64,000 nucleotides of DNA from Olsenella_K absiana (GTDB taxonomy: Bacteria; Actinomycetota; Coriobacteriia; Coriobacteriales; Atopobiaceae), in NCBI RefSeq assembly GCF_036408855.1, contig NZ_JAZGJQ010000002.1, positions 248,001 to 312,000 on the forward strand. The letters run 5' to 3'. The notes under the pieces were generated by a model. It did not search any database and was not told the DNA's origin. It worked only from the letters and a program-made list of their open reading frames with translations. Below are positions 55,149 through 64,000 of this stretch, one piece after another. A program made the translations under genes and the position numbers. Within the stretch, counting starts at the first letter, position 1, and each line of letters starts with the position of its first letter.

Positions 55149-56621
55149 GTGAAAGAGCCACAGAACTCCCCCCTCCCCGCAAACGACGCCATGGACGACG
55201 AGACGACAGTAACCTCGGGAGACGCGCCAGCCGACGGCAAGCCATGCCCCCGACAGGCGGGGCGGCCCGGACGCTGGCGCGTCGTCGTCCGCGCGCTCGT
55301 ACTCGTCGCGGTCCTCGTCCTCTCGGACGTGCTCATCACCCTCGCGCTCGAACCATACGAGGCTGCGACCTACCTGTCCTGGATCAACTACCGCGAGAAC
55401 GCCCCCGCGCACATCGACAACCTCATCGTGGGCGCCTCCACCGCCCTCGAGGGTCTCGACCCAGACACCATCGACGAGTCCCTGGGCACCACCACATTCA
55501 ACCAGGGCTTCTACGGGGTCTCGTACAAGAACGTCGAGCGAACCATGACCACCATCGCCGACGAGCGCGACCTCAAGCGCGTCTTCGTGGGCGTGAGCTA
55601 CGAGTCGCTCGCCTCGTGGCCCAACATCTACTCGGACGCGATCTTCGCGCAGTCCAAGCTCTACGGTGAGAGCCTTCCCCAGCAGGCGTCCGAATGCCTC
55701 GAGATGCTCCTCGACGAGCAGTACCTCTACAAGCCCACGAGCTTCGTCTTCCTCGCGCCCTGGACCGTGGACAACGTGGGCACCGACCCCGTGGACGTGG
55801 GCAACAACATCCACAAGCGCCTCACCCTTACGCCCAAGGAGCTCGTGGCCACCGTGTCGGACTACTCCGAGAAGGGCTACGTCACCCACTCGCTCTCAGG
55901 CACCATCGACCTCGACGGCTTCGCCTCGTCCGTCCCCCTTCTCCCCTCGGGGTCAGGGGAGGAGTTCGTCCAGGCGAACCTCGACCACATCAGCCGGATG
56001 TGCGCCTACTGCCAGGACCACGGCATCGAGATCTACGTGATCATGATGCCGCGACAGGACTTCAACGTCTTGAACCTCGGGCGCTCCTATCCCGAGCAGG
56101 CGATTCGCCTTCAGCAGGCGGTCGAGCAGGCGGGCGGCACCTACCTGGACGCGAACGCCCTCGACCCCTCCGTCTATCGCGCGGGTACGGATGACTTCGT
56201 GGACGAGCAGCACCTCAACCATGGGGGCGCCGAGCGCTTCTCCGCCGTCCTCTCCAAGCTGGTATCCGAGCACGAGTCCGGCGTCGACCTTGCGAGCCTC
56301 TGCCTGCCCTACGACCAGTGGGACGGCTATGCCGCCCCCCTCGCGGGGCGCATCTGTCTCCTGCAATGCTCCGCCACCGTCTCGGGGGGCACGCTCGGCC
56401 TCGAGGCGATCCCTACCACAGGCCCCGACACCGCGGTCGAGTACCAGGTCGTAAGGGTCCACGCGGACGGGAGCGAGGAGGAGCTGCGCGGCTGGTCGGC
56501 AGACCCCAGCTTCTCGACCCGGCTCGAGGGCCACGGCTCTGCGACCGTGCGCGTCAACGTCCGCGTCCAGGGGTCGGACGCCCCCTACGAGCGCTACTGG
56601 CAGAAGGACTTCGAGTACTAG
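55149..56621 (+). CDS. DltD-like membrane-anchored SGNH protein, paralogue 2
   Basis: 490 residues. About 45 disordered residues precede one helix (V-R-A-L-V-L-V-A-V-L-V-L-S-D-V-L-I-T-L-A-L), nearly the same as in paralogue 1. The SGNH-like domain has serine in I-V-G-A-S-T-A-L-E and histidine in D-E-Q-H-L-N-H, and a similar beta-rich C-terminal domain follows (about 400-490). GTG start 52 nt after dltC; the ribosome site is weak (GAGGA about 10 nt upstream). Probably the operon's DltD, though two copies in one locus are unusual. Confidence 0.8.
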   Translation: MKEPQNSPLPANDAMDDETTVTSGDAPADGKPCPRQAGRPGRWRVVVRALVLVAVLVLSDVLITLALEPYEAATYLSWINYRENAPAHIDNLIVGASTALEGLDPDTIDESLGTTTFNQGFYGVSYKNVERTMTTIADERDLKRVFVGVSYESLASWPNIYSDAIFAQSKLYGESLPQQASECLEMLLDEQYLYKPTSFVFLAPWTVDNVGTDPVDVGNNIHKRLTLTPKELVATVSDYSEKGYVTHSLSGTIDLDGFASSVPLLPSGSGEEFVQANLDHISRMCAYCQDHGIEIYVIMMPRQDFNVLNLGRSYPEQAIRLQQAVEQAGGTYLDANALDPSVYRAGTDDFVDEQHLNHGGAERFSAVLSKLVSEHESGVDLASLCLPYDQWDGYAAPLAGRICLLQCSATVSGGTLGLEAIPTTGPDTAVEYQVVRVHADGSEEELRGWSADPSFSTRLEGHGSATVRVNVRVQGSDAPYERYWQKDFEY

Positions 56622-56705
56622 CGGGTCCCCGCGCGCAAGCGGGACCTCGCACACTGCTGCAACCCCAGGTCCTTCTCATGCTTATCGGGCTCAGGCGAGA
56701 CAAGA

Positions 56706-56739
56706 GAGCGGCCTGCGACGTTCTTGTCGCAGGCCGCTC
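56706..56739. terminator. Perfect hairpin after the DltD-like gene
   Basis: GAGCGGCCTGCGAC pairs perfectly over 14 bp with GTCGCAGGCCGCTC around the loop GTTCTT. It lies between convergent genes. Confidence 0.65.
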
Positions 56740-56774
56740 GCAGGTAGGCGCAGGTAGGTGCCAGGCGCGGGCCA

Positions 56775-56798
56775 GTCTGGCGCCCTCAGGCGCCAGAC
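56775..56798. terminator. Second hairpin between convergent genes
   Basis: GTCTGGCGCC pairs perfectly over 10 bp with GGCGCCAGAC around the loop CTCA, a few bases from the L,D-transpeptidase stop. It probably ends that transcript. Confidence 0.6.
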
Positions 56799-56805
56799 CC
56801 GCTCC

Positions 56806-59664
56806 CTAGTAGGTGATCGTGAGACTACCGGTCACCATGTTGTCGTAGATCCACTTGGCGACCTTGACCGGGCAGCGGATGCAGCCGTGTGAGATGTGCA
56901 CACCGGTCTGAGCGGCCTCCGCCGGACCCCAGGTGCTGGGGTCGTTGATGTCGATGCCGAGGACCGAGTGGTAGCCCATGCCACCCCAGATCGAGGTGTA
57001 GTAGTACAAGCCGTCGCTGCCGGGGTCCTGCGGGTCGCCCTGGGCGGGGCCGGAGCCGCCGAACTCGTACCCGTAGCTCGGGGTAATGTTGTAGAAGAAC
57101 TCACCAATGAGCGTGCCACCGTTGGTCGAGTTGAGTTCGCTGGTACCCACGCCGACGGCGACGTCGATGACGGGCGTCCAGTTCCAGGCGCTGCCCTTGA
57201 AGACGATGAGGCGGCACGCCGAGGTGTCGACGCAGAACATGTAGGGGCTGCCGGCCTGCGTGGACTTGCCGCCGTACCTACTCAGCGCGTAGTAGCCCGC
57301 GCCAGAGAGCTCGACCCTGGTGCCGTCGTCGCGGAAGTTGAACCAGGAGCCGTTGACGTTCACCCAGCCGGGAAGGTAGGTCGGGGACAGGCTCCAGGTC
57401 TGGGCGTCGGTGTAGTTCCGCTCGAAGGACTGGACGTTGGCGCCGTTGCTCGCGTTGGCGGCCGCGACGTCGAGCGCCTTGCCCGACGCCTTGTTGATGA
57501 AGGTGATGCCGCCGCCGTCGGCGATGACGACGGTCCAGCGCTGGGCGTCCGTCCCGTTGGACTCCCACAGGTGGACGTTGGCACCGTTCTCGGTGGAGCC
57601 CGCGTTCACGTCGAGCGCGAGACCGGAGGCCGCGTTGGTGATCGCGTAGTAGCCGCCGCCGGCGGAGGTGACGTAGTACTTCTGCGCGACGCTGTTGTTC
57701 TTCTCGTAGATCTGCACGTTGGTGCCCGAGGTGGCGGCGGCGCCGGCGGCGTCGAGGTCGAGGCCGAGGCGCGAGACGATCTCGTAGAGGCCGTCGTTGA
57801 TGAGGCTCGCCTGCTCGAAGAGGAAGTGCTTGAGGTCGTAGCTGCCGGTGTTGCTGGCGACCTTGAGGGCCTTGCCGTTCTGCGTTCCCTCAAGGGAGAG
57901 CGCCTTCTGGCCCGCCGCGCTCGAGGAGGCGGTATCCGCCCTCACGACGGTGTAGTAGCCTCCCTGCCAGACGAGCTTCCAGGTGTTCATGTCGACGGCG
58001 GCGGTGGTGTGGTTGCCCCGCTGCACGACGTCCGTACTGTTCGCACTGGACTGGGTGAGGAAGCCGCCGGAGGCCGCGGTGCGGATGCGGAAGCTTCCGT
58101 CCTCGTTGAGGCTCACCTCGAAGCGCTGGGCAAGCGTGTCGTTGGACTCGTACGCCTGCGCCTTGGCGCCGTCCGCGCTGGAGGCCGCGTTGATGTCGAG
58201 CACCTTGCTGAGGTCCGCCAGGCTCGAGATCTTGTAGATGCCGTCCTTGAGGTAGTCGACCTTCTTGAGCGTAAAGCGCTGGGCGGCGGTGCCGTTGTCC
58301 TCGTAGGTCTGCAGGTTGGTGCCGTCCGCGCTGCCGCCCGCCACGAGGTCGAGGGCGAGGCCGCTGCCCTTGTTGACGAGGGTGATGCTGCCGTCGGCGT
58401 TGCGCCTGACCGCCCACCTCTGCGCGTCGGTCCTGTTGCCAGTGAACTGCTGGACGTTGGAGCCCCAGGTGATCGCCCCGCAGTCGACGTCGAGCACCTT
58501 GCCGGAGCCCGCGACCGTGATGGTGTAGAAGCCCTCGTCGTCCTGCTCGAAGTAGAACTTCTGGGCGTTCGTGCCGTTGGAGGAGTACAGCTGGACGTTG
58601 GCGCCGTCGTCCTTGGAGTCGCAGGAGACGTCCAGGACCTTGCCGACGTTCTTGGCCAGCTCGACCGTGTAGAGGCCATCGCCGCCGGCGAGCGTCTGCT
58701 TGTTGTGCTCGTCGAATTTGGGGTTCAGCGTCAGGAAGTGGAACCTCTGCGCACCGCTGTCGTTCTTGGACCAGACCTCGACGTTGGTGCCGCTCTCGCT
58801 ACGGGCGCCGGTGACGTCAAGCGCGAGGCCCTTGTCCTTGGCGCTCAGGATGTAGAAGCCGCTGCCGTTGCGCTCGAGCAGCCACCTCTGGGCCAGCGTG
58901 CCGTTGCTCTCGTAGATCCAGACGTTGTTGCCGCTGGTGGGGTCGCCGTTCTTGAGGTCGAGCACCTCGTTGGTGCCCTTCAGGGTGAAGGTGTAGTAGC
59001 CGGACGCGTCATCGAACGTGACGTGCCACTGCTGGGCGCCCGACTTGTTGGCGCCGAAGATCTGTACGTTGGCCATGTTGGACGCGTTGCCGTTCTCGAC
59101 GTCGAGCACCTTGGAGTAGTCCACGTCGGTCGCGATGGCGTAGTCGCCGTCGTCGAGGAGCCGCTCGTACTTGGGAGCCTCCGTGGGCGAGGAGGACGTG
59201 GGGGCAGCGGTCGTGGCCTCGGCCGCCGGCGCGTTCGAGGGGGCGGGCGCCGCGGTGGCACTCGTGGCGGACTCGGTCGCGTCCGAGGAGGACGCGGAGG
59301 TCGCGTCGCCGCTGGCGGTGGCCGCCTCGCCGGCCTCCTCGGCCGACGGGGTCGTCGCCGTGCTGGCGACGCCGACGAACTGCGGAGTGGTAGCGGACGC
59401 AGGCGCGGTCTCGGTAGTGGGTACCGCCTTGTCCTCGCGGGCCGAGGCGGACTCGGCCGCGGTGGTGGCGGTCGGGGTAGCGGACTCGGTCGCGGTGGTG
59501 GACGCGTCCTGCGCCTGTACGGTGGCGGGCGCGGGGTCGGTGGTGCTCGTGGCGGGCTCGGCCGCAAGCGCGACGCCCGGGACGGCGGTGAGGGCGGCAG
59601 CTGCGGTGCCTGCGACTATCATCCTCTTCAGTGAAGTGCGCGGGTTATAGCTCTCGAAGCCCAT
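56806..59664 (-). CDS. Secreted ricin-repeat L,D-transpeptidase
   Basis: 952 residues. A signal peptide (about 14-36, V-P-G-V-A-L-A-A-E) and a Ser/Thr/Ala-rich linker (about 36-155) precede many ricin B-type repeats with Q-x-W or Q-x-F/Y motifs (about 160-780). The C-terminal YkuD domain has Y-H-S-V-L-G-I and the catalytic H-I-S-H-G-C-I-R-C-P. L,D-transpeptidases make 3-3 peptidoglycan cross-links or attach proteins to the wall. The architecture parallels the ricin-repeat hydrolase at 45.2-47.9 kb. GGAGG precedes the ATG. Confidence 0.92.
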   Translation of the reverse strand: MGFESYNPRTSLKRMIVAGTAAAALTAVPGVALAAEPATSTTDPAPATVQAQDASTTATESATPTATTAAESASAREDKAVPTTETAPASATTPQFVGVASTATTPSAEEAGEAATASGDATSASSSDATESATSATAAPAPSNAPAAEATTAAPTSSSPTEAPKYERLLDDGDYAIATDVDYSKVLDVENGNASNMANVQIFGANKSGAQQWHVTFDDASGYYTFTLKGTNEVLDLKNGDPTSGNNVWIYESNGTLAQRWLLERNGSGFYILSAKDKGLALDVTGARSESGTNVEVWSKNDSGAQRFHFLTLNPKFDEHNKQTLAGGDGLYTVELAKNVGKVLDVSCDSKDDGANVQLYSSNGTNAQKFYFEQDDEGFYTITVAGSGKVLDVDCGAITWGSNVQQFTGNRTDAQRWAVRRNADGSITLVNKGSGLALDLVAGGSADGTNLQTYEDNGTAAQRFTLKKVDYLKDGIYKISSLADLSKVLDINAASSADGAKAQAYESNDTLAQRFEVSLNEDGSFRIRTAASGGFLTQSSANSTDVVQRGNHTTAAVDMNTWKLVWQGGYYTVVRADTASSSAAGQKALSLEGTQNGKALKVASNTGSYDLKHFLFEQASLINDGLYEIVSRLGLDLDAAGAAATSGTNVQIYEKNNSVAQKYYVTSAGGGYYAITNAASGLALDVNAGSTENGANVHLWESNGTDAQRWTVVIADGGGITFINKASGKALDVAAANASNGANVQSFERNYTDAQTWSLSPTYLPGWVNVNGSWFNFRDDGTRVELSGAGYYALSRYGGKSTQAGSPYMFCVDTSACRLIVFKGSAWNWTPVIDVAVGVGTSELNSTNGGTLIGEFFYNITPSYGYEFGGSGPAQGDPQDPGSDGLYYYTSIWGGMGYHSVLGIDINDPSTWGPAEAAQTGVHISHGCIRCPVKVAKWIYDNMVTGSLTITY

Positions 59665-59855
59665 GTAGCCTCCAATGTGATGTGAAACAATGAGCCAGAG
59701 TAATGGTATCAGAGTGGTGTCAGGCAGGCCTTATTCTGCCCTCCGGCTCCACACTTCGCCGCCTCGGAGGCGCCCACGCTGCCCGGGAGGCCGTCTGCCT
59801 CTGCTACGATGGGCGCATATGCTTCTGAACCCCACCTGCCCGAATCGAGGGGACC

Positions 59856-62033
59856 ATGCGCCTGCTCGCCCTCATCTGCCTCGTCTACGCCTTCGTGACG
59901 TGCGTCCCGGGATACCTCGCGCTCCGCGCGCTCGGCCTGCCGCGAGCGTGGTCCGCCTGCGGCGCGCCCCTCCTGGGCGTCTCCGTCATCAACCTCCTGG
60001 GCACCGTCTACTCCCTCGCGGGCGTCGTCTGCTCGCCCGCGAGCGTCCTCGCTCCGGCGGTCGCCGTGCCCGCGATCGTGCTCACAGCCGAGCGCCTCGC
60101 TGGCCGCAAGGGGGCGCGCGGACCCCTCGCCGAGGCGCACCTTGCGAAGATCTCCCTCGTAGACGTGCTGGCCTACCTGGTCATGGGACTCGTCGCCGGC
60201 TACTTCTTCTTCGTGGGGCGCCTCCCCTGGGCGGACTACCTCATCCAGCTCTCGGACGTCCCCTTCCACCTCAACGCGATCCAGTCCTTCGCTCAGTCGG
60301 GCCGCTTCTCCTCCCTCGGGGTGTCCTTCTACCTCGCCGTGCAGGACGCCGCCATCAACCCCGTGCCGGGCGCAGGCTTCTACCCCGCCGGGTACCATGC
60401 GCTCTGCGCCCTCGTCCTGCAGATGACCGGCGTCGACACCGGCTACGTCGTGAATGCGGCGAACTACTTCTTCACCTCCCTCGTCTACCCCCTCGCGATG
60501 CTCCCCCTCATGGTCGCGCTCTTCCCCGACTCCCCGCGCACGGTGCACGCGGGCGCTCTCGCCTGCGTCTCCTTCGTCGCCTTCCCGTGGCTCCTGCTCA
60601 TCTTCGGCGGCGTCTACCCCAACCTCGCGGGGTTCTGCACCATCCCCTTCCCCATAGCCCTCTTCGTAGCCTTCCTCGCCCGGGACAGGGGGCGCGGCGA
60701 GGCGGCCAGGCTGATCGCCGCCTTCCTCCTGTCCCTTGTCGGCCAGGTCCTGCTGCACCCCAACACGGTCTTCACCGCCGTCGTCATCCTCGTCCCGTTC
60801 TGCATCGCGCTCATCTGGCGTCGAGCGCACGAGGGGCGCCCAGGTCGCGGTGCCACCCCGAGGGCCGCCCTCGGAATCGCCGCCTTCATGCTCGTGGTGC
60901 TCGCGGGCTGGTACGCCTTCTGGCGCCTCCCTGCCTTCCACGGCCTCTTCGAGTTCGAACGCGGCGCCTTCACGACCCCCTTCCAGGGCCTCGTCGACAT
61001 CGTAGGGCTGAGCTACTCCTTCATGGGCTCCTACGACTACGCCATCCAGGCCCCGCTGGCCGCCTTCGTGATCGTGGGCGCCGTCAGGTGCCTCTACTCC
61101 GAGAGGCTGCGCTGGCTCCCCTTCAGCTACCTCGCGACCTGCGCGATCGTCTTCATGGGCGCGGTGATGTCGGGCGGGCTCCGCAACTTCGTCTGCGGCG
61201 TGTGGTACACCGACCCCAACCGGCTCGCGGCGATGGCGGTGCTGGCCGCCGTGCCACTCGCCGCGTTCGGCATAGAGTGGGCCTTCGGGCTCCTTCTCGC
61301 GGGTGTCGAGCACTACAACGCCTGGCGCGCGCACCGGACGCACGCCAGGGTGGTGACCGTCGCCTGCGTGGTGCTCTACGCCTTCCTGACCTTCTCGAAC
61401 AACCTCATCCTGCCGGGCAGCTTCCACTCCCAGGACGAGGCCATCCAAGACTCGGGAATCCTCCGCAACTCAGACGACGTGCAGGAGTACGTGATGCTCG
61501 AGCAGCAGAGTCCCAGCGTGCACACGCCCTTCGGCGACTTCCGCGACCACTTCGACCGCACCTGCCAGTCCAACGTCCCCATCGCCCTGAACGAGCAGGA
61601 GTTCCTCAAGGAGGTCCAGCAGGTGGTGGGCCCAGAGGACCTCGTGATCAACAACCCCATCGACGGCAGCTACTTCGCCTACGGCTACACCGGGCTGCGC
61701 TGCTACTACCGCAAGATAGACGGTTTCCGCGACCTCGGCGCCAGACCGGGCGACTCCCCCGACGACTCATCCGAGACCCAAGAGAGCTTCCTCATCAGGA
61801 CGAGGCTTCGCGACATCGCGACTGACGAGCAAGTACGGGAGGCCGTCGCCGCCACGGGAGCCCGCTACGTGCTCGTGATGAGCACGGTGAACTCCGAGGG
61901 CTCCTTCATCGGCGGGCGCGGCGGCTACAAGCCCGAGAGCTTCTCGGGCATCACCTCGATCACCCGCGAGACGCCCGGCTTCACGCTCGTCCTGGCCCAG
62001 GGCGACCTCGCCCTGTATAGAATAGACAAGTAG
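59856..62033 (+). CDS. DUF6541-type polytopic membrane protein, glycan biosynthesis
   Basis: 725 residues with about a dozen hydrophobic helices in the first 510 residues, then an extracytoplasmic C-terminal domain of about 200. An acidic loop near L-P-W-A-D-Y-L-I-Q-L-S-D-V-P-F-H is in the place where GT-C glycosyltransferases keep their catalytic aspartates. This resembles the DUF6541 family, often found in surface-polysaccharide loci. GAGGGGACC precedes the ATG. It leads a same-strand run with a GT2 and a DUF2304 gene. Confidence 0.8.
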   Translation: MRLLALICLVYAFVTCVPGYLALRALGLPRAWSACGAPLLGVSVINLLGTVYSLAGVVCSPASVLAPAVAVPAIVLTAERLAGRKGARGPLAEAHLAKISLVDVLAYLVMGLVAGYFFFVGRLPWADYLIQLSDVPFHLNAIQSFAQSGRFSSLGVSFYLAVQDAAINPVPGAGFYPAGYHALCALVLQMTGVDTGYVVNAANYFFTSLVYPLAMLPLMVALFPDSPRTVHAGALACVSFVAFPWLLLIFGGVYPNLAGFCTIPFPIALFVAFLARDRGRGEAARLIAAFLLSLVGQVLLHPNTVFTAVVILVPFCIALIWRRAHEGRPGRGATPRAALGIAAFMLVVLAGWYAFWRLPAFHGLFEFERGAFTTPFQGLVDIVGLSYSFMGSYDYAIQAPLAAFVIVGAVRCLYSERLRWLPFSYLATCAIVFMGAVMSGGLRNFVCGVWYTDPNRLAAMAVLAAVPLAAFGIEWAFGLLLAGVEHYNAWRAHRTHARVVTVACVVLYAFLTFSNNLILPGSFHSQDEAIQDSGILRNSDDVQEYVMLEQQSPSVHTPFGDFRDHFDRTCQSNVPIALNEQEFLKEVQQVVGPEDLVINNPIDGSYFAYGYTGLRCYYRKIDGFRDLGARPGDSPDDSSETQESFLIRTRLRDIATDEQVREAVAATGARYVLVMSTVNSEGSFIGGRGGYKPESFSGITSITRETPGFTLVLAQGDLALYRIDK

Positions 62034-62158
62034 TTCGGAGGGCCGCTGTCACCTTTCCTGCACCCTCCTGATAGACTGGGTTGGCGGTGGGCGACCACGG
62101 ATGGACCCCACGCGAGAGGCGCCGCCGAGGCGCGACCCCACGCCCCTAGGAAGCAACC

Positions 62159-62839
62159 ATGAGAGTACTTGCCGTGATACCCGCCTACAACGAGGAGGCC
62201 TGCCTCGAGGACACCGTCCGCGGGCTCGAGCAGACCTGCCCGCAGGTGGACTACTTCGTGGTGGACGACGGCTCCTCGGACGCAACCGGCCAGATCATCC
62301 GGGAGCGCGGACTGAACGGCGTCAGCCTGCCGATAAACACCGGCCTGACCTCGGCGTTCCGCACCGGGATGAAGTACGCATACCGCCGGGGCTACGACGC
62401 CGTCGTGCAGTTCGACGCCGACGGACAACATCTGCCCCAATACATCGCCCCCATGGCGGAGGAGATGGCGGTCACCGACTCCGACATCGTGATCGCTTCG
62501 CGCGCGCTCGCAGGCGGGGGTCCGGCGGGCGCCCGTGCGGCCGGCTCCAGGCTCATCACCTGGCTCATCCGGGTCACGACCGGAGTGCTCGTCACCGACC
62601 CCACCTCGGGCATGCGCATGTACAACCGTAGGATGATCGAGATGTTCGCCACGGGCTTCGACGTGGCCCCCGAGCCCGACACGATCGCGCTCGTCGCGCG
62701 CAAGGGCGGCAAGGTCACGGAGGTGCCGTGCGAGATGCGCGAGCGCCAGGGCGGCGAGAGCTATCTCAAGCTCGGCAACGTCGTCCGCTACATGTCGCGG
62801 ACCTGCCTCTCCATCCTGCTCTTCCAGTGGCTCAGATAG
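62159..62839 (+). CDS. Family 2 glycosyltransferase (dolichol-phosphate mannose synthase-like)
   Basis: 226 residues. The GT-A fold start V-I-P-A-Y-N-E-E is followed by V-V-D-D-G-S-S-D and the metal-binding Q-F-D-A-D-G-Q-H. It probably moves a sugar from a nucleotide donor to polyprenyl phosphate, supplying GT-C enzymes such as the neighbour. It is 8 bp from the following DUF2304 gene, a pairing often seen in Gram-positive surface-glycan loci. AGGAAG precedes the ATG. Confidence 0.92.
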   Translation: MRVLAVIPAYNEEACLEDTVRGLEQTCPQVDYFVVDDGSSDATGQIIRERGLNGVSLPINTGLTSAFRTGMKYAYRRGYDAVVQFDADGQHLPQYIAPMAEEMAVTDSDIVIASRALAGGGPAGARAAGSRLITWLIRVTTGVLVTDPTSGMRMYNRRMIEMFATGFDVAPEPDTIALVARKGGKVTEVPCEMRERQGGESYLKLGNVVRYMSRTCLSILLFQWLR

Positions 62840-62846
62840 GAGCACG

Positions 62847-63245
62847 ATGTCTCTCTCGCTCAGAATCCTGCTGCTCGTCGGCGCCCTACTGGCGTTCTGG
62901 TTCATCATCACCCGCGTGAGGCGCAACAAGATCCTCATGCAGGACGCCATCTATTGGGTGCTGCTCTCCGTCCTGCTGCTCATCGCCGCCATCTTCCCGG
63001 GCGTCTTCATCCGCCTGTCGCAGGCGCTCGGGTTCATCTCGCCCAGCAACTTCGTCTTCCTCGTGATCGTGGCGCTCCTGCTCGTCAAGATCTTCACCAA
63101 CTCCATCGAGATATCCATGCTCAGGCACAAGGTCGAGGAGCTCGCCCAGGAGGTAGCCCTCGGGGACGCCACGGCCGGCCGCTCGTCCACGGAAGGTCGC
63201 TCGGACGGGCGCGCAGGCGAGAAGGACGCGCGGACCCAGGCCTAG
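62847..63245 (+). CDS. DUF2304 small membrane protein
   Basis: 132 residues with three hydrophobic helices (residues about 5-22, 36-54, 68-84), then a short coiled coil (E-I-S-M-L-R-H-K-V-E-E-L-A-Q-E) and a disordered tail. It matches DUF2304 proteins, which accompany GT2 enzymes and may anchor or regulate them. The tail ends G-E-K-D-A-R-T-Q-A, encoded through an exact GGCGAGAAGGAC 18 nt before the stop codon. Confidence 0.85.
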   Translation: MSLSLRILLLVGALLAFWFIITRVRRNKILMQDAIYWVLLSVLLLIAAIFPGVFIRLSQALGFISPSNFVFLVIVALLLVKIFTNSIEISMLRHKVEELAQEVALGDATAGRSSTEGRSDGRAGEKDARTQA

Positions 63246-63299
63246 GACTCGCGAGTGCCGCGAGAAGGTCGACGGGACCCCAGGGGCGCCCGGGGTTGC

Positions 63300-64000
63300 C
63301 TAGAGCCTGCCGAGGAGGAAGAGCGCCCTCAGGGCAACCTCGTCGCGCTCGCTCTGACGGAGCCTGCCAGGCGTGCGGGCCTTGGAGAGGCCGTCGTCCT
63401 CGAGGAAGTGCGCGAGGAGCCGCCGCCTGTCATCGGGCATCCGGTCCCAGTACTCGTCGCGGAGCTTCTCGAGCTGGCGCGTCACCAAGCCGAGCTCGTC
63501 GCCGGCGACGTAGCGCCTGACGCGGTTGGCCAGCACCTCCTTTGCCCCACGACCGCTCGCGCTCGCGTTGTTGGACAGGCGACGGTACTCGAGCGACGAG
63601 AAGTCGTCGAAGACGAGGGTGCCGATGGCAGTGGCCACGAGGGACACCCACCAGTCGTGCGTGTAGACGCCCTCCAGCCCCGCCCGCGAGACGGCACGGG
63701 CCAGGAGCTGGTTCATGACCATGGTGTTGCCCGAGGTCACGTTCTCGTAGAGCATGCGCTGGAAGTCGACGCCGATTCGGTTGAGGTGCGAGCGGCCTCT
63801 CGGCACCAGGTCCTGATCGCAGTAGGTGTACTCGCTGCAGTACGCCGCAGGCAGGGATGGGTCGAGCTCGGAGAGGCGCGTCGTCGCGCGGAGGAGCTTG
63901 TTGGTGTGCCACACGTCGTCCTGGTCGGCCAGCGCCACGTAGGGATGACGCTCCGCCACCTGGGAGACGAGGAGCAGGAAGGAGCGGGTCACGCCGAGGT
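63300..64000 (-). CDS. Family 2 glycosyltransferase, C-terminal part (cut by window edge)
   Basis: 233 residues are visible; the N-terminal part, including the first nucleotide-binding motif, lies beyond 64000. Y-V-A-L-A-D-Q-D-D-V-W is the metal-binding D-x-D region typical of rhamnosyltransferase-like GT2 enzymes, and T-H-D-W-W-V-S follows as in that group. It probably builds a surface polysaccharide. It is convergent with the DUF2304 gene, so it belongs to the next transcription unit. Confidence 0.88.
   Translation of the reverse strand, partial: LGVTRSFLLLVSQVAERHPYVALADQDDVWHTNKLLRATTRLSELDPSLPAAYCSEYTYCDQDLVPRGRSHLNRIGVDFQRMLYENVTSGNTMVMNQLLARAVSRAGLEGVYTHDWWVSLVATAIGTLVFDDFSSLEYRRLSNNASASGRGAKEVLANRVRRYVAGDELGLVTRQLEKLRDEYWDRMPDDRRRLLAHFLEDDGLSKARTPGRLRQSERDEVALRALFLLGRL

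Overview
The window is a 64 kb piece of a GC-rich actinobacterial chromosome, most likely from class Coriobacteriia (Olsenella/Atopobium-like). This rests on four things seen here: very high GC with strong third-position bias, an actinobacterial-type dnaK-grpE-dnaJ-hspR operon, genes of an amino-acid-fermenting anaerobe (IorAB, flavodiiron protein), and large secreted cell-wall enzymes built from ricin-type repeats. No phage, plasmid, insertion sequence or CRISPR array was recognised. The only RNA gene identified with confidence is a tRNA-Ser.

Layout. 1-4.2 kb: start of coaX, exonuclease III, a PLP aminotransferase and an unknown large protein. 4.2-4.6 kb: an AT-rich gap with a candidate structured RNA. 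4.6-7.3 kb: a GntR regulator with two alpha/beta hydrolase paralogues, one lacking the nucleophilic serine. 7.4-12.8 kb: tilS-hpt-ftsH and a divergent WalJ-type metallo-hydrolase. 12.9-25 kb: a stress-response block (hsp20, clpB, dnaK-grpE-dnaJ-hspR) broken by a tail-anchored protein, an AbrB/PIN toxin-antitoxin pair and a PASTA-domain protein. The hsp20, clpB and dnaK promoters share one 25-bp inverted-repeat operator, presumably bound by HspR. 25.4-31.5 kb: YfcE-like phosphoesterase, iorAB with an acyl/aryl-CoA ligase, and metA. 31.7-37.8 kb: DEAD-box helicase, RlmI-like methyltransferase, tadA, tRNA-Ser, a tandemly duplicated non-coding region, lemA and a flavin-binding protein. 37.9-45 kb: a membrane-anchored permuted GH3 enzyme, PRC-barrel and YtxH proteins, a cyanophycin-synthetase-like domain protein and a CNNM/CorC transporter.

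45.2-59.7 kb is a cell-envelope island. Two ricin-repeat secreted enzymes (an NlpC/P60-like hydrolase and an L,D-transpeptidase) flank a scattered D-alanylation system: an MBOAT DltB-like protein, two DltD-like SGNH proteins, DltA and DltC. A flavodiiron protein lies among them. 59.8-64 kb continues with surface-glycan genes (DUF6541, GT2, DUF2304, GT2).

Two dispersed sequence families stand out. (1) The word GGCGAGAAGGAC, core GAGAAGGAC, occurs at least 23 times as the core 9-mer and 10 times as the exact 12-mer. It is on both strands, in several reading frames and often at or just after gene ends. (2) Four intergenic elements of 213-217 bp have about 46-bp inverted termini but unrelated interiors. 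I do not recognise either family and treat them as the main candidates for something undescribed.
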